Source: Lachnospiraceae bacterium (lineage in GTDB: Bacteria > Bacillota > Clostridia > Lachnospirales > Lachnospiraceae). From it: 64,000 bases of DNA. How positions within the stretch are numbered: position 1 is the stretch's first letter; the number at the start of each line of letters is the position of its first letter. A program made the translations under genes and the position numbers. The notes under the pieces were generated by a model that ran no database searches, was not told where the DNA came from, and saw only the letters and a program-made list of their open reading frames with translations. The stretch is taken from contig JAFYYS010000006.1 in assembly GCA_017546025.1 (NCBI GenBank), forward strand, positions 78,404 through 142,403, given 5' to 3'. Below, one piece after another: positions 34,171 through 42,550 of this stretch.

Positions 34171-35545
34171 ATTTCCTCCTCGCGAAACAAACCGCAGTAA
34201 TCATGCATACAACAAAAAACAACAGAATCAGACAGGCCGTAATGAATACGTACCCGTTCATCCGATCCGTAAGAGCATCGCCGATAAAGCCGTGCTGCTC
34301 CGTACTGTTAAACAGGAAAAACCGCAACCCCGTCGCCGAAACATCGTTGATGGCGTCATATAAGAAGATCGCGAGCACACCCGCGCAGAAATACCCGAGC
34401 GCGCTTCCTCCCCAGGCACAGATCAGCATCGCCAGCGGCAGGAAGAAATAAAGCGGAAGATTGTCCTTCGGCTGATTCATATAGCTTCCCGAAAAAGCGC
34501 TCAGAAACTCATGAATCGGAAGCATCAGCATGGCAATGACAACCGCGCCGGAAATGCAGATCTTTCTCCAAACCGCAGCACATCTGCCGATTTGCCCGTC
34601 AGCCACGGGAATCCGAACGGCAAAGCGGTCCCCCAATCGAAGGCTCCACTCGTCCCCGCCTACCGCATTCTTTCTCCGATACGCCTCCAAAAGAAGGAAC
34701 AGCAGTGCAAACCACGCGCCGACGTAGGAAGCAACGGTCGGAACGCTCCATCCGAAGCGAAGCTGGTACATCGTACAGCAGGTGAGAAAACCTTCCAGAA
34801 GGCAGAGTGATCCCAAAAACGCCTTGCCGATGAAGACAAGCGCCGCTCCGATAAGGACAAATGCCATCGCGATGCAGTCATACTTATTCGTTGAGAAGGG
34901 ATTCGCCTGCGCCGCAAGCATCCAGAGAATCAGACTCGCGCAAGCCATCCAAAACTGCGAAGGCCGCCACCCGAGACCGTTCACTTCGTCTTTGCGGGCG
35001 AACCATTCGCAGAACTGCTTAATCTTTATGTTCATCCCCTTGACCGGGGGTTCTTCCTTCACCTTCAGCGTGGAATTGATGAATACAACCGAAAGCAGCA
35101 TGTGAACAACCGCAAGCGCCTTAGCGAGAAGAATCCAGAAATCGAGGCCCTTCATGCCGTCTTTCACAACCTCACCGTAATCCGGAAGCTCGCTTTGAAG
35201 CGCAATTCCGCCGTTATAAAGCTGCAGAACGAGCACGATGACCAGACACATGGAAGCAGAGAGCACATACCCGGCAATGGTGCGGGAATAGTGCCCGACT
35301 ATGCTGAAAACCGCGCACAACAGCAGGATAATCACAATCCCGTTCGGAATCTGTACGCATGTATCGGTGCGAAGCGCAATTGCCGAAACGCAGACATAAA
35401 AACAAACCGCCAAAAGGACAATCGTCCCTATCATCCCTGCGTAATAATACTTCCGCACATCCCCGAACGGTATCGGGTTTCTGCGAAGAAGCATTTCGCG
35501 GGACAGCGGTTCACTGCTTCGATTCTGCTTCTGCTTTTCTTTCAT
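34139..35545 (-). CDS. Polytopic membrane protein of the glycosylation cluster, unknown function
   Basis: The protein has 468 residues from the ATG at 35545, with an AGAGGAG site 9 bases upstream. About 11 transmembrane helices are visible from residue ~38, with a short cytoplasmic N-terminus (KQKQNRSSEPLSREMLLRRNP). A soluble loop lies near residues 165-200 (NIKIKQFCEWFARKDEVNG). I see no GT-C acidic motif. It overlaps the STT3 gene by 32 bases and follows the GT-C-like gene by 45, so it almost certainly acts in the same process. A flippase or polymerase role is possible but not shown. Confidence 0.7.
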   Translation of the reverse strand: MKEKQKQNRSSEPLSREMLLRRNPIPFGDVRKYYYAGMIGTIVLLAVCFYVCVSAIALRTDTCVQIPNGIVIILLLCAVFSIVGHYSRTIAGYVLSASMCLVIVLVLQLYNGGIALQSELPDYGEVVKDGMKGLDFWILLAKALAVVHMLLSVVFINSTLKVKEEPPVKGMNIKIKQFCEWFARKDEVNGLGWRPSQFWMACASLILWMLAAQANPFSTNKYDCIAMAFVLIGAALVFIGKAFLGSLCLLEGFLTCCTMYQLRFGWSVPTVASYVGAWFALLFLLLEAYRRKNAVGGDEWSLRLGDRFAVRIPVADGQIGRCAAVWRKICISGAVVIAMLMLPIHEFLSAFSGSYMNQPKDNLPLYFFLPLAMLICAWGGSALGYFCAGVLAIFLYDAINDVSATGLRFFLFNSTEQHGFIGDALTDRMNGYVFITACLILLFFVVCMITAVCFARRKYEGTEVSANN

Positions 35546-35590
35546 GCCCAATTGCTCCTCTGTCTGCGTCTCCGGGCACAGACCGTTCCG

Positions 35591-37066
35591 TTATTTCCTG
35601 CGGTATATTTCCGTCCCGTTCACATTTTTCAAAAGCGAATAATGTGCCTCAAGGGTATCCCTAATCTCTCTGTTCCAGGTACTCGATGTGCTGATTACGA
35701 TGATTGCCGCATCGAGGCTCTTCACATCCTGAAGAAACTGTTCCTTAATCTGCTCATCCACAGCGGCAATCGGATCCTGATAGGAATACAGCGAAGCGGA
35801 TTTCCGATCCGCCTGCAGGTATACGCAGTCGCGGTTACCGCATACGATAATCTTCTCATCCTCTGAGGAATTCTCCTTCACTACCTGCGCGATATCGAGC
35901 AGTCCGGTTTCAAACTCCGTCGCTACCGCCGGTCTGTTCCGGCTGATCAGGAATAAAACCGCCGTCAGAACGATAACCTTGATTACAATGAGGCGGAACT
36001 TCTTCTCCTTTTCCCCGACGGTCACGGCGACCTTTTTTCCGGGCTCTTTCAGGGAGATTTCCCCGAGCGCCATCGCGAACGCACCTGTAATCAGCGGACA
36101 CAGGACCATTCCGTAATGCCCGTAACTCTGCCCGGAGATGCACATTGTGATTAAGGACGCTACCATCGCGCCGACACAGAGCCACTCAAACATTCTCTTT
36201 CTGTCAAGTGCATAATGGACCTGGAATGCGGCACCGAGAATGACGGGAATGCTTCTGCAGAAATAAACGAGCGCCTGCAGGAACATCCCGAAGGATGCGC
36301 GTTCCTCGTCAGAAGAATATTTGAAATTGAAAAGGAAATAATCCTCAAGAAATGCTTTCCACGCCCCGCCGTTAACAAGCCAGATGACAATCGGCAGTGT
36401 GACAACGGCCATTCCCGCAAGGAACCATGCGAGATATATAATCAGCTGCTTTACCCGCTTGGTACGGATGCAATCGATCAAAACGCCGATGCACATAACG
36501 ACCCAAAGTGCCGCCATATTGATACGAAGCAGACATACCATCGCGCATGTAAGGCCGCACATAAGCAGGTCGTACCAACGTACGGCCTTCTTTATAAAAT
36601 ACTTGGCGAAGATATAAAGGGAGACAAGAATGCACGTGCAGGCATATTCCTCAACCTGGTTACCGCCTTCGAAATAGTAGGTCAGGGTGAATGCGCATAC
36701 GAGCGAGGAAACAATTGCCGTTTTCTTTCCGGCACCAAACAGCACGGCGAGTTTATATGAATAAATAAGCGCAATCAGAATGAAACAGAGTTCCATAATC
36801 CATACGCCGATTGTGGAACTGATGGAAAGACCCAGCGCGTCAATCAGATAGATGAGCGGTCCCTTATGATCAAAGGTATCGAGATACGGCATTCCTCCGT
36901 CCTTTATTACATGTGCTACATAATGAAATATAGACGAATCTCGCCCGATTCTTCCGATGGCAAGCGGATTGTTGCTCGCCGCAAATGCCGTCGCAACCGC
37001 AATGAGAACGATCACTGCCCCTATCACGATTCGATTGTCGCTGATCTTTCTGATGCGTTCTTTCAT
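35591..37066 (-). CDS. GT-C family membrane glycosyltransferase (PMT/ArnT-like)
   Basis: The protein has 491 residues with about 10-12 transmembrane helices. The first external loop carries GRDSSIFHYVAHVIKDGGMPY followed by DTFDHKGPLIYLI; this D-x-S/D...DHKGP pattern is typical of the large bacterial PMT_2/ArnT-like group that uses polyprenyl-phosphate sugars. The C-terminal ~100 residues form a soluble domain (KIIVCGNRDCVYLQADRKSASLYSY), usual in this group. It is the first gene of the reverse-strand glycosylation series, divergent from trmB. Donor and acceptor are unknown. Confidence 0.8.
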   Translation of the reverse strand: MKERIRKISDNRIVIGAVIVLIAVATAFAASNNPLAIGRIGRDSSIFHYVAHVIKDGGMPYLDTFDHKGPLIYLIDALGLSISSTIGVWIMELCFILIALIYSYKLAVLFGAGKKTAIVSSLVCAFTLTYYFEGGNQVEEYACTCILVSLYIFAKYFIKKAVRWYDLLMCGLTCAMVCLLRINMAALWVVMCIGVLIDCIRTKRVKQLIIYLAWFLAGMAVVTLPIVIWLVNGGAWKAFLEDYFLFNFKYSSDEERASFGMFLQALVYFCRSIPVILGAAFQVHYALDRKRMFEWLCVGAMVASLITMCISGQSYGHYGMVLCPLITGAFAMALGEISLKEPGKKVAVTVGEKEKKFRLIVIKVIVLTAVLFLISRNRPAVATEFETGLLDIAQVVKENSSEDEKIIVCGNRDCVYLQADRKSASLYSYQDPIAAVDEQIKEQFLQDVKSLDAAIIVISTSSTWNREIRDTLEAHYSLLKNVNGTEIYRRK

Positions 37067-37187
37067 AGGGATTCCCCTTCCAATTGATTTCGTTTCTATA
37101 TCTTACTTTTTTCCCCCTCGCCTCCGTCGAAGCCGGCCGGCCGCATGGCATCGGCCACGGGCGCGGAGCGGTGGGCGGATTGGGGGG

Positions 37188-37215
37188 TTGACTTTTCCGC
37201 GGGATTCACTATCCT
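37188..37215 (+). promoter_or_regulatory. Probable promoter of trmB
   Basis: -35 TTGACT (37188-37193), 16-bp spacer, -10 TATCCT (37210-37215). The trmB ATG at 37252 has an AAAGGAGG site. Confidence 0.65.
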
Positions 37216-37251
37216 ATTGAGATAGAGATTCATCCGCGAAAGGAGGCCGTT

Positions 37252-37893
37252 ATGCGGCTTAGAAACATTCCCGGCGCCAGAGAAGAGATGCTGGTCAATC
37301 CGTATGTCGTGCAGGAGCCCGAGCAGTGGCGCGGGCGCTGGCGCGAGTTCTTCGGAAACGACCGCCCGATTCATATCGAGATCGGAATGGGCAAGGGGCA
37401 GTTCCTCACGGCTCTTGCGGCCGCGAACCCCGGAATCAACTATCTCGGCATTGAAAAATACTCGAGCGTCCTCATCCGTGCCCTTGAAAAGCAGTCCGAG
37501 CTCGACCTCCCCAACCTGCGCTTTTTGCGCCTGGACGCGGAAAATGTGACGGATATCTTCGCGCCTGCTGAAGTCGAACGGATTTATTTGAATTTTTCAG
37601 ATCCGTGGCCCAAGGACCGGCACGCGCACCGTCGTCTGACGTCCGACCGCTTCCTTGCGCGCTACGCGCAGTTTCTTGCGCCCGACGGCTTTGTCGCCTT
37701 TAAGACCGACAACCGCGGCCTGTTCGACTATTCCGTCGAAACCGCCAATGCGTGCGGCTGGGAGCTCAGCGAGCTCACATACGATCTGCATCACAGCCCG
37801 TACGAGGCAGGCAACCTTCACACCGAGTACGAGGACCGTTTCGCCGCCCTCGGCAACCCGATCTGCCGTGTCGTGCTGAGGCGGAAGGCATAG
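37252..37893 (+). CDS. trmB: tRNA (guanine-N7)-methyltransferase
   Basis: The protein methylates G46 in the variable loop of tRNA. The 213-residue product starts MRLRNIPGAREEMLVNP, has SAM motif I in IHIEIGMGKGQFL, and the family hallmark NFSDPWPKDRHAHRRLT near residue 115. The C-terminus contains the family block YEDRFAALGNPICRVV. It is monocistronic or leads into the DUF4160 gene, which has its own promoter 10 bases later. It is divergent from the glycosylation cluster. Confidence 0.96.
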   Translation: MRLRNIPGAREEMLVNPYVVQEPEQWRGRWREFFGNDRPIHIEIGMGKGQFLTALAAANPGINYLGIEKYSSVLIRALEKQSELDLPNLRFLRLDAENVTDIFAPAEVERIYLNFSDPWPKDRHAHRRLTSDRFLARYAQFLAPDGFVAFKTDNRGLFDYSVETANACGWELSELTYDLHHSPYEAGNLHTEYEDRFAALGNPICRVVLRRKA

Positions 37894-37903
37894 CGAGTAG
37901 GTG

Positions 37904-37932
37904 TTGCATTTATCACGGTATCGTGATATAAT
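37904..37932 (+). promoter_or_regulatory. Promoter with embedded palindromic operator for the DUF4160/DUF2442 pair
   Basis: -35 TTGCAT (37904-37909), 17-bp spacer, -10 TATAAT (37927-37932). The spacer and the first two bases of the -10 box form the perfect palindrome TATCACG-GTAT-CGTGATA (37911-37928). A repressor bound here would block polymerase, which fits autoregulation by the helix-turn-helix product of the second gene. Confidence 0.8.
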
Positions 37933-37965
37933 ACAGGTAAGCTTAATATCATTGGAGGCTTCCTT

Positions 37966-38229
37966 ATGCCTGTATTATCGCGATTCTTCGGAATCGTAAT
38001 TCGTATGTATTTTCAGCAAGCAGAACACAATCCGCCTCACATCCATGCGATTTATGGGGAAGATGTTGCTGCAATTGACATCCGAACCCAAACTGTTTTG
38101 GAGGGGCACCTTCCACCCAAAATGCTGTCGTTGGTTCAGGAATGGATAGGTCTGCACCTTAACAGCCTCTTGCAAATGTGGGAGACGCAGGAATTCTTCC
38201 CTCTCGCTCCATTAGACAAGGAGAACTGA
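37966..38229 (+). CDS. DUF4160 protein
   Basis: The protein has 87 residues: MPVLSRFFGIVIRMYFQQAEHNPPHIHAIYGEDVAAIDI. The F-x-x-x-H-x-P-P-H-I-H-A block is the family signature. A GGAGG site precedes the ATG. It ends one base before the next ATG, so the pair is translationally coupled. DUF4160 genes are often paired with DUF2442 genes, and the pair is often listed as a possible toxin-antitoxin module; that activity is not established by sequence alone. Confidence 0.88.
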   Translation: MPVLSRFFGIVIRMYFQQAEHNPPHIHAIYGEDVAAIDIRTQTVLEGHLPPKMLSLVQEWIGLHLNSLLQMWETQEFFPLAPLDKEN

Positions 38230-38230
38230 C

Positions 38231-38701
38231 ATGTTTCACAAGGTAAAAGCTGTTACGGCCCTGCCTGATTATGAACTGAGCATTCAGTTCGCAGAGGGTG
38301 TAACGAAAATCTATGACGTAAAACCACTTTTCATAAAGTGGACACCCTTTAAGTCTCTCGAGAAGGAGCCGAAGAAATTCCGCCTTGTTGAGGTTGATCA
38401 CGGCGGGTATGGGGTAATATGGAACGACCAGCTCGATCTTTCGTGCAATGAACTGTTTGAGAACGGTCGCTCTATTAAAACTCCTTTCGACGGACTCATG
38501 GCCTTTACCGATGCCACAGAACTCTGGGGGCTTAATGAGAGCACGCTTCGAAAAGCCATTGCGTACGGGAAGCTGATTTACGGTGTTGACGCCTGCAAGT
38601 ACGGAAAGCAATGGGTCATCTCCGCGGATGCAATGCGCCGGGAATATGGGGAGCCGAAACATAACAGGGTTTCTGTTGATTACCTGGTTTCGGACAAGTA
38701 A
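38231..38701 (+). CDS. DUF2442 protein with C-terminal helix-turn-helix
   Basis: The protein has 156 residues. Residues ~1-85 are DUF2442: FHKVKAVTALPDYELSIQF, KIYDVKPLF and GYGVIWNDQLDLSCNELFENG. The C-terminal ~60 residues are a small helix-turn-helix (DATELWGLNESTLRKAIAYG, then QWVISADAMRREYG) like excisionase/MerR-type domains. This domain is the likely binder of the palindrome in the promoter. It starts one base after the DUF4160 stop codon. In a toxin-antitoxin reading this would be the antitoxin. Confidence 0.85.
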   Translation: MFHKVKAVTALPDYELSIQFAEGVTKIYDVKPLFIKWTPFKSLEKEPKKFRLVEVDHGGYGVIWNDQLDLSCNELFENGRSIKTPFDGLMAFTDATELWGLNESTLRKAIAYGKLIYGVDACKYGKQWVISADAMRREYGEPKHNRVSVDYLVSDK

Positions 38702-38831
38702 CCATCTCTCCCATCAAATGCGTTTTACGTCGTTTTGGGGCTGTCATGGTACGGAACAACGGTATTATAACACATTATCCCCGTGTTTGGCGATGATTTC
38801 CTGCAAAAATAGATTTTTTTGAAAAATCCTC

Positions 38832-38860
38832 TTGCATTTTCGGATTTCTTGTAATATAAT
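38832..38860 (+). promoter_or_regulatory. Sigma-A promoter of tRNA-Lys
   Basis: -35 TTGCAT (38832-38837), 17-bp spacer, -10 TATAAT (38855-38860). It lies 31 bases before the mature tRNA. Confidence 0.8.
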
Positions 38861-38891
38861 CACACTTGCGTCACAAAAAACGCACAAAAAC

Positions 38892-38964
38892 GCACCTCTA
38901 GCTCAGTTGGTAGAGCACCTGACTCTTAATCAGGGTGTCCAGGGTTCGAGCCCCTGGAGGTGCA
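38892..38964 (+). tRNA. tRNA-Lys (anticodon CTT)
   Basis: The cloverleaf has 73 bases. The acceptor stem is GCACCTC/GAGGTGC, the D-arm AGCTCAGTTGGTAGAGC, the anticodon arm CCTGA-CTCTTAA-TCAGG with anticodon CTT, and the T-arm CCAGG-GTTCGAG-CCCTGG. The 3' CCA is not encoded. A tRNA 3' end can be an integration site, but no repeat of its end is seen nearby. Confidence 0.97.
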
Positions 38965-39210
38965 TGGAAGGTCTCCATTTGACGACATCGTTCGTTGGGC
39001 GGGGGCTTTTTTTTGCGCATTTTTCAGGGAAAAAGAAAAACCTCTATCGGATAGGGCTCCGTTTACGGAGGCTGTTCATGCGATGCGTTGTGCAACATGG
39101 CATTTTCCAAAGCCCTGCACTGTGCACCTTTACCCGAATCTCGGCTCCTGGCCGGGCATTTCTCACAAAAAGCCGGGACTTTTTTCTCCATGCCGGACGC
39201 GCGTAATCTC

Positions 39211-39239
39211 TTGACTTGACCGCCCCACGAGATTAGAGT
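39211..39239 (+). promoter_or_regulatory. Possible promoter of the nuclease gene; otherwise gene-free stretch 38965-39462
   Basis: -35 TTGACT (39211-39216), 17-bp spacer, -10 TAGAGT (39234-39239). In the 498 bases between tRNA-Lys and the next ATG I see only this candidate promoter, a T8 run near 39008 that may end the tRNA transcript, and no convincing gene. Open frames here overlap the tRNA or lack ribosome binding sites. Confidence 0.45.
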
Positions 39240-39462
39240 TTATAGTATCTGATACTCTTTTTCAAGCTGTTCTGCGAATTCTTGACGCCGTCAGGCGAAT
39301 GTTCCCCGTTTGGTTCTCCACAAGAAGCGGAAAGAGGCTTCTGTCGCAAAGTGCCGGAAACTTCTATGCAAAGCCTCATTTCGCCGGTCATTCCTCCCTA
39401 CGTTTTCAGACACAATTTCCCTCTTTTTTTACTTTCAAATCATCTCTTCAGAAAGGATTTCT

Positions 39463-40254
39463 ATGGAACAGGATTTATTACTTGCGCGCAAAAATGCGCT
39501 TTTTGACATGATTTCACGGATTAACAGCACTCTTGCAGGGCTTCCGGTGGGAAAGCTTCGTATAAAGGGCGGCGAGCGGCCGTACTATTATCATGTGACG
39601 CCGAACGGGCCGGCCGGCGGCGATTATATCAAGACTTCGAACCGAGAGCTTGCCGGGCAGCTCGCCCAACGCGACTACCTGATGTGCGTTCTGCGCGCCG
39701 CCGAGAGCGAACTGGATGCTCTCAGCCGCTTTGAGAAGCGGCATCTTCCGGTGCAACCGGAGGCCGTCTACGAGACGTTGACGCCCTACCGTCAGGCTCT
39801 GGTCGATCCAATCAATCTCCCCGATTCAGAATATGTGCGACGCTGGGCCTCCGAAAGCTACGAGGGCAAATCCTTTACGCCGGACGATCCCGCTTTCTAT
39901 TCGCCCCGCAACGAGCGCATGCGATCCAAGTCGGAAATTCTCATTGCGAACACGCTGACCGATTTAGGCGTTCCGTATCGCTATGAGGCCCCGCTCTCTC
40001 TGAAGAACGGGAAGACCATTTATCCGGACTTCACGATCTTGCGCGTCCGCAGTCGCAAGGTCTGCTATTTCGAGCACTGCGGCCGTATGGATGATTCCGA
40101 TTATCTGCACCGTTTTATGAGACGCGAACAGCAGTACATAGCAAACGGCCTCATTCCGGGCCGCGATGTCTTCATGTCGTTCGAGTCCGCCACCGATCCC
40201 CTCAACACCCTGTCGCTTCGCGAAGAATTACGGGCATTGTTTGTGGAACAATAA
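39463..40254 (+). CDS. Probable PD-(D/E)XK nuclease-fold protein
   Basis: The protein has 263 residues from the ATG at 39463 (GAAAGGA site); a longer frame from 39310 lacks a site. The N-terminal ~90 residues are helical (LLARKNALFDMISRINSTLA). The C-terminal part holds RSKSEILIANTLTDLGVPY (helix with Glu), then KTIYPDFTILRVRSRKVCYF followed by EHCGRMDD. The E...PDF...E-H arrangement is that of PD-(D/E)XK nuclease-like proteins in which the last Lys is replaced; similar YWEHFG-type proteins are common in Lachnospiraceae and uncharacterised. It is followed directly by repeat array C. Confidence 0.65.
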   Translation: MEQDLLLARKNALFDMISRINSTLAGLPVGKLRIKGGERPYYYHVTPNGPAGGDYIKTSNRELAGQLAQRDYLMCVLRAAESELDALSRFEKRHLPVQPEAVYETLTPYRQALVDPINLPDSEYVRRWASESYEGKSFTPDDPAFYSPRNERMRSKSEILIANTLTDLGVPYRYEAPLSLKNGKTIYPDFTILRVRSRKVCYFEHCGRMDDSDYLHRFMRREQQYIANGLIPGRDVFMSFESATDPLNTLSLREELRALFVEQ

Positions 40255-40274
40255 GGTGGGTTTCCCGTGGGTTA

Positions 40275-40811
40275 GTTCCAAACGCTTGTGCCCGCTTGGG
40301 ACAGGAAGCTTCTTTTCTCTTGTTTTCGTTCCAATCACCCGCGCAAGCTTGGAACGGGAGACAGGTTTTCTCTTGTTTTCGTTCCAATCGCCCGCGCCAG
40401 CTTGGGACGGGAAGCTTCTTTTCTCTTGTTTTCGTTCCAAACGCCCGCGCCAGCTTGGAACGGGAAGCTTCTTTTCTCTTGCTTTAGTTCCAAACGCCCG
40501 CGCCCGCTTGGGACGGGAGACTTCTTTTCTCTTGTTTTCGTTCCAAACACTCGCGCCCGCTTGGAACGGGAGACTTCTTTTCTCTTGTTTTCGTTCCAAA
40601 CACTCGCGCCCGCTTGGGACGGGAGCCCCAATAATTCTCGATTCAGTTCCAAACGCCTGCGCCCGCTTGGGACGGGAGCCCCAATAATTCTTGCTTCAGT
40701 TCCAAACGTCTGCGCCAGCTTGGGACGGGAGCCCCAATAATTCACAATTCAGTTCCAAACGGCCGCGGCCACGTGGTACTAACGGCCACAAAACAAGCCC
40801 TTCAGTTCCAA
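40275..40811. repeat. 53-bp palindromic repeat array (array C), 11 units
   Basis: Left arms GTTCCAA start at 40275, 40328, 40381, 40434, 40487, 40540, 40593, 40646, 40699, 40752 and 40805; every step is exactly 53 bp. Right arms TTGGAAC or TTGGGAC begin 21 bp after the left arm; the last full unit has GTGGTAC. The 14-bp loop is conserved around CGCCCGCGCC, and the 25-bp spacer has two subtypes: GGGAGACTTCTTTTCTC-like (first seven units) and GGGAGCCCCAATAATTC-like (units 8-10). It lies between two convergent genes. Open frames across it on both strands are repeat artefacts. Confidence 0.92.
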
Positions 40812-40852
40812 ACGGCCTCCAACAATGGTCTTAAAGACAGGAAAAACTGTTC

Positions 40853-41416
40853 CTAGTCCCTCGTCTCCGTGGCGAGCGGGTGGGCGTACCAGGATTTGCC
40901 GACGCGGTAGCACCAGTAGGTCTCGATGCCGGAATCGGCGGGGGTGCCGTCGTCGTAGGTAATCTTGTATTCCATCGTGACAACCGCAACGCGGTCGATG
41001 TCTTCGGTGAACACTTCCGGATTCTGCGCCTTGAGGAAGCCGATGCCGGTCGCGAACTGTTCGTCGCCGGACTTATAGATGTCCTCGCGAATGTCGCCGA
41101 GTGTGAAGGTGTAGCCGCCCTTCTCACCCTGCATCAGGTCAAAGTTGGCCTTGATCTGGCTCAGGTCGCCGGAAATCTCCATGCAGAGGTATTTCTGGCA
41201 GGCATCGTTGTAAATGGTCGCTTCGACAAAGTTTTTGTAGTTAATATCCTGACACGCCGCCAGAAAAGCTGCCTTAGCGGCGCGCTTGGCGGAACGGTTC
41301 GCATTTAACACAAAGAACTGAAGCACGACGTAAACTAATAATGCCAGAACCAAAAGCCCAATCAGAATGTGATGCGGTTTGATTCGTTTCTTCTTGTCTT
41401 TCCCTGCTTCGCTCAT
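40853..41416 (-). CDS. Membrane-anchored protein of unknown function
   Basis: The protein has 187 residues from the ATG at 41416, after a GAAAGGAAAAACC site. A positive N-terminus is followed by one transmembrane helix (residues ~16-37: ILIGLLVLALLVYVVLQFFV). The external part has a cystatin- or NTF2-like look: AAFLAACQDINYKNFVEATIY, VAVVTMEYKITYDD and TYWCYRVGKSWYAHPL. It has two Cys pairs that could form disulfides. The upstream gene on the same strand (41487-42221) also ends in an external KTT.../GGKWYML domain with a similar plan, so the two may be related. No family is recognised. Confidence 0.7.
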   Translation of the reverse strand: MSEAGKDKKKRIKPHHILIGLLVLALLVYVVLQFFVLNANRSAKRAAKAAFLAACQDINYKNFVEATIYNDACQKYLCMEISGDLSQIKANFDLMQGEKGGYTFTLGDIREDIYKSGDEQFATGIGFLKAQNPEVFTEDIDRVAVVTMEYKITYDDGTPADSGIETYWCYRVGKSWYAHPLATETRD

Positions 41417-41435
41417 GGTTTTTCCTTTCAAAAAA

Positions 41436-41461
41436 CCCCGGGACGGTTCACCATCCCGGGG
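41436..41461 (-). terminator. Terminator between two membrane-protein genes
   Basis: Reverse strand: CCCCGGGATGG, loop TGAA, CCGTCCCGGGG, then TTTTTT. It ends the zinc-ribbon gene transcript 26 bases after its stop codon. Confidence 0.9.
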
Positions 41462-41486
41462 TAAATGTCATGCATTGACCCGACTA

Positions 41487-42221
41487 TCAATCATCATCGT
41501 CGTCGGAGTTCTTCTTTTTGCTGTCGCTGCCAGCCATGGCTTCCCACTTATCAGCAGCCTTGTTGATGTTATCGGCCTTGCTTCCGGAACCGGTGAGCAT
41601 ATACCACTTACCGCCAACCTTAACAACAGCATAGTACTTCTTAACCTTCTCAGGATCCTCGCCCTTAACCTTAGTGGTCTCGGTAACTTCTACGAGTGCG
41701 GAAGCCTTAACCTTATCCTCGTCGCCGCCCATCTGAGCAACATAAGCTCTCATACCTTCGGTAACGTCGTCGTTCTTGCCGTACTTCTTGGTCTTGGTGA
41801 TCTTCCAAGAGGTCTTAACCTCTTCCTCATCCTCGTCGTCGTCCATGTCGAGCTTCTTACGAGCCTTCTTGTTGGAGAACAGCAGATAGGTCTCTGCAAG
41901 CTCTTCATACTTCTTCTCGATGTTTTCGCTCTTCTTGAGGGCCTTCTTAACAACGCTCTTCGGGCCGTTGCCAAACAGCCAGCTGATAATCATAACGAGT
42001 ACGATAACTGCTGCTACAGCTGCTACAGCGCCGATAATAAGGGTCTTCTTGTCGCCCTTCTTAGCCTTGTCAACAACATTGCCGGCGAAATTATTCACAG
42101 CCTGAAGGGGCTGAGGAGCTGCCTGGGGAGCTGCCTGCTGAGGAGCTGCCAAAGCATTACCGCAATGAGGACAGATTACAGATCCGTCCGGAACCTGCTT
42201 GCCACATTTAGTACAAAACAT
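41487..42221 (-). CDS. Zinc-ribbon membrane protein of unknown function
   Basis: The protein has 244 residues from the ATG at 42221. This start is preferred because the CAGGAAGG site is 9 bases upstream; an ATG three codons earlier touches the site. The N-terminus is a zinc ribbon FCTKCGKQVPDGSVICPHCG. An Ala/Pro/Gln linker, one transmembrane helix (~residues 58-80) and an external domain follow (KSVVKKALKKSENIEKKYEE, YYAVVKVGGKWYMLTG). Stretches of Asp/Glu and a terminal SDDDDD tail are notable. Such zinc-ribbon plus TM proteins are common in Clostridia; the role is not known. Confidence 0.8.
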   Translation of the reverse strand: MFCTKCGKQVPDGSVICPHCGNALAAPQQAAPQAAPQPLQAVNNFAGNVVDKAKKGDKKTLIIGAVAAVAAVIVLVMIISWLFGNGPKSVVKKALKKSENIEKKYEELAETYLLFSNKKARKKLDMDDDEDEEEVKTSWKITKTKKYGKNDDVTEGMRAYVAQMGGDEDKVKASALVEVTETTKVKGEDPEKVKKYYAVVKVGGKWYMLTGSGSKADNINKAADKWEAMAGSDSKKKNSDDDDD

Positions 42222-42478
42222 TTCTCTCATCCTTCCTGAATTTATTAAATTCCGCCGATATAGATACCGACGCTAAGTTTACTATACTATATTTCTCTGC
42301 ATTTTGCAACCACTAATTATGCACAAAAAGTCCCGATTTCCCACATATTTCGAGCCTCTTTCCGATGGCAAATGCGACCCCGAATGCCCCCAAAACCGTC
42401 GCTCCCGATCCCCTGTGACGGAACTCTGCCGGCCTGCGGTGAGGTCGCATTTTCCATAATCGTAGGGCGTCTTCGCGA

Positions 42479-42507
42479 TTGACAAAGCCGGGCTTCTACA
42501 CTAAAAT
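42479..42507 (+). promoter_or_regulatory. Sigma-A promoter of the ZnuC-like ATPase gene
   Basis: -35 TTGACA (42479-42484), 17-bp spacer, -10 TAAAAT (42502-42507). No clear Zur or MntR box was found next to it. Confidence 0.75.
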
Positions 42508-42550
42508 GGACATAACGTTCGGCGCCTTCGGGCGCAGAAAGGATTGTTCC

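Noticed and set aside
38892..38964. tRNA-Lys as an integration site of a mobile island
   Set aside because: No integrase and no repeat of the tRNA 3' end is found to the right; the adjoining genes look ordinary.
40166..40745. Several long open frames on both strands across array C
   Set aside because: Repeats of 53 bp cycle through the frames; the predicted proteins are only translations of the repeat.
40275..40811. CRISPR array (28-bp repeats with 25-bp spacers)
   Set aside because: The spacers are as conserved as the repeats, the repeat is a palindrome with loop variation, and there are no cas genes.
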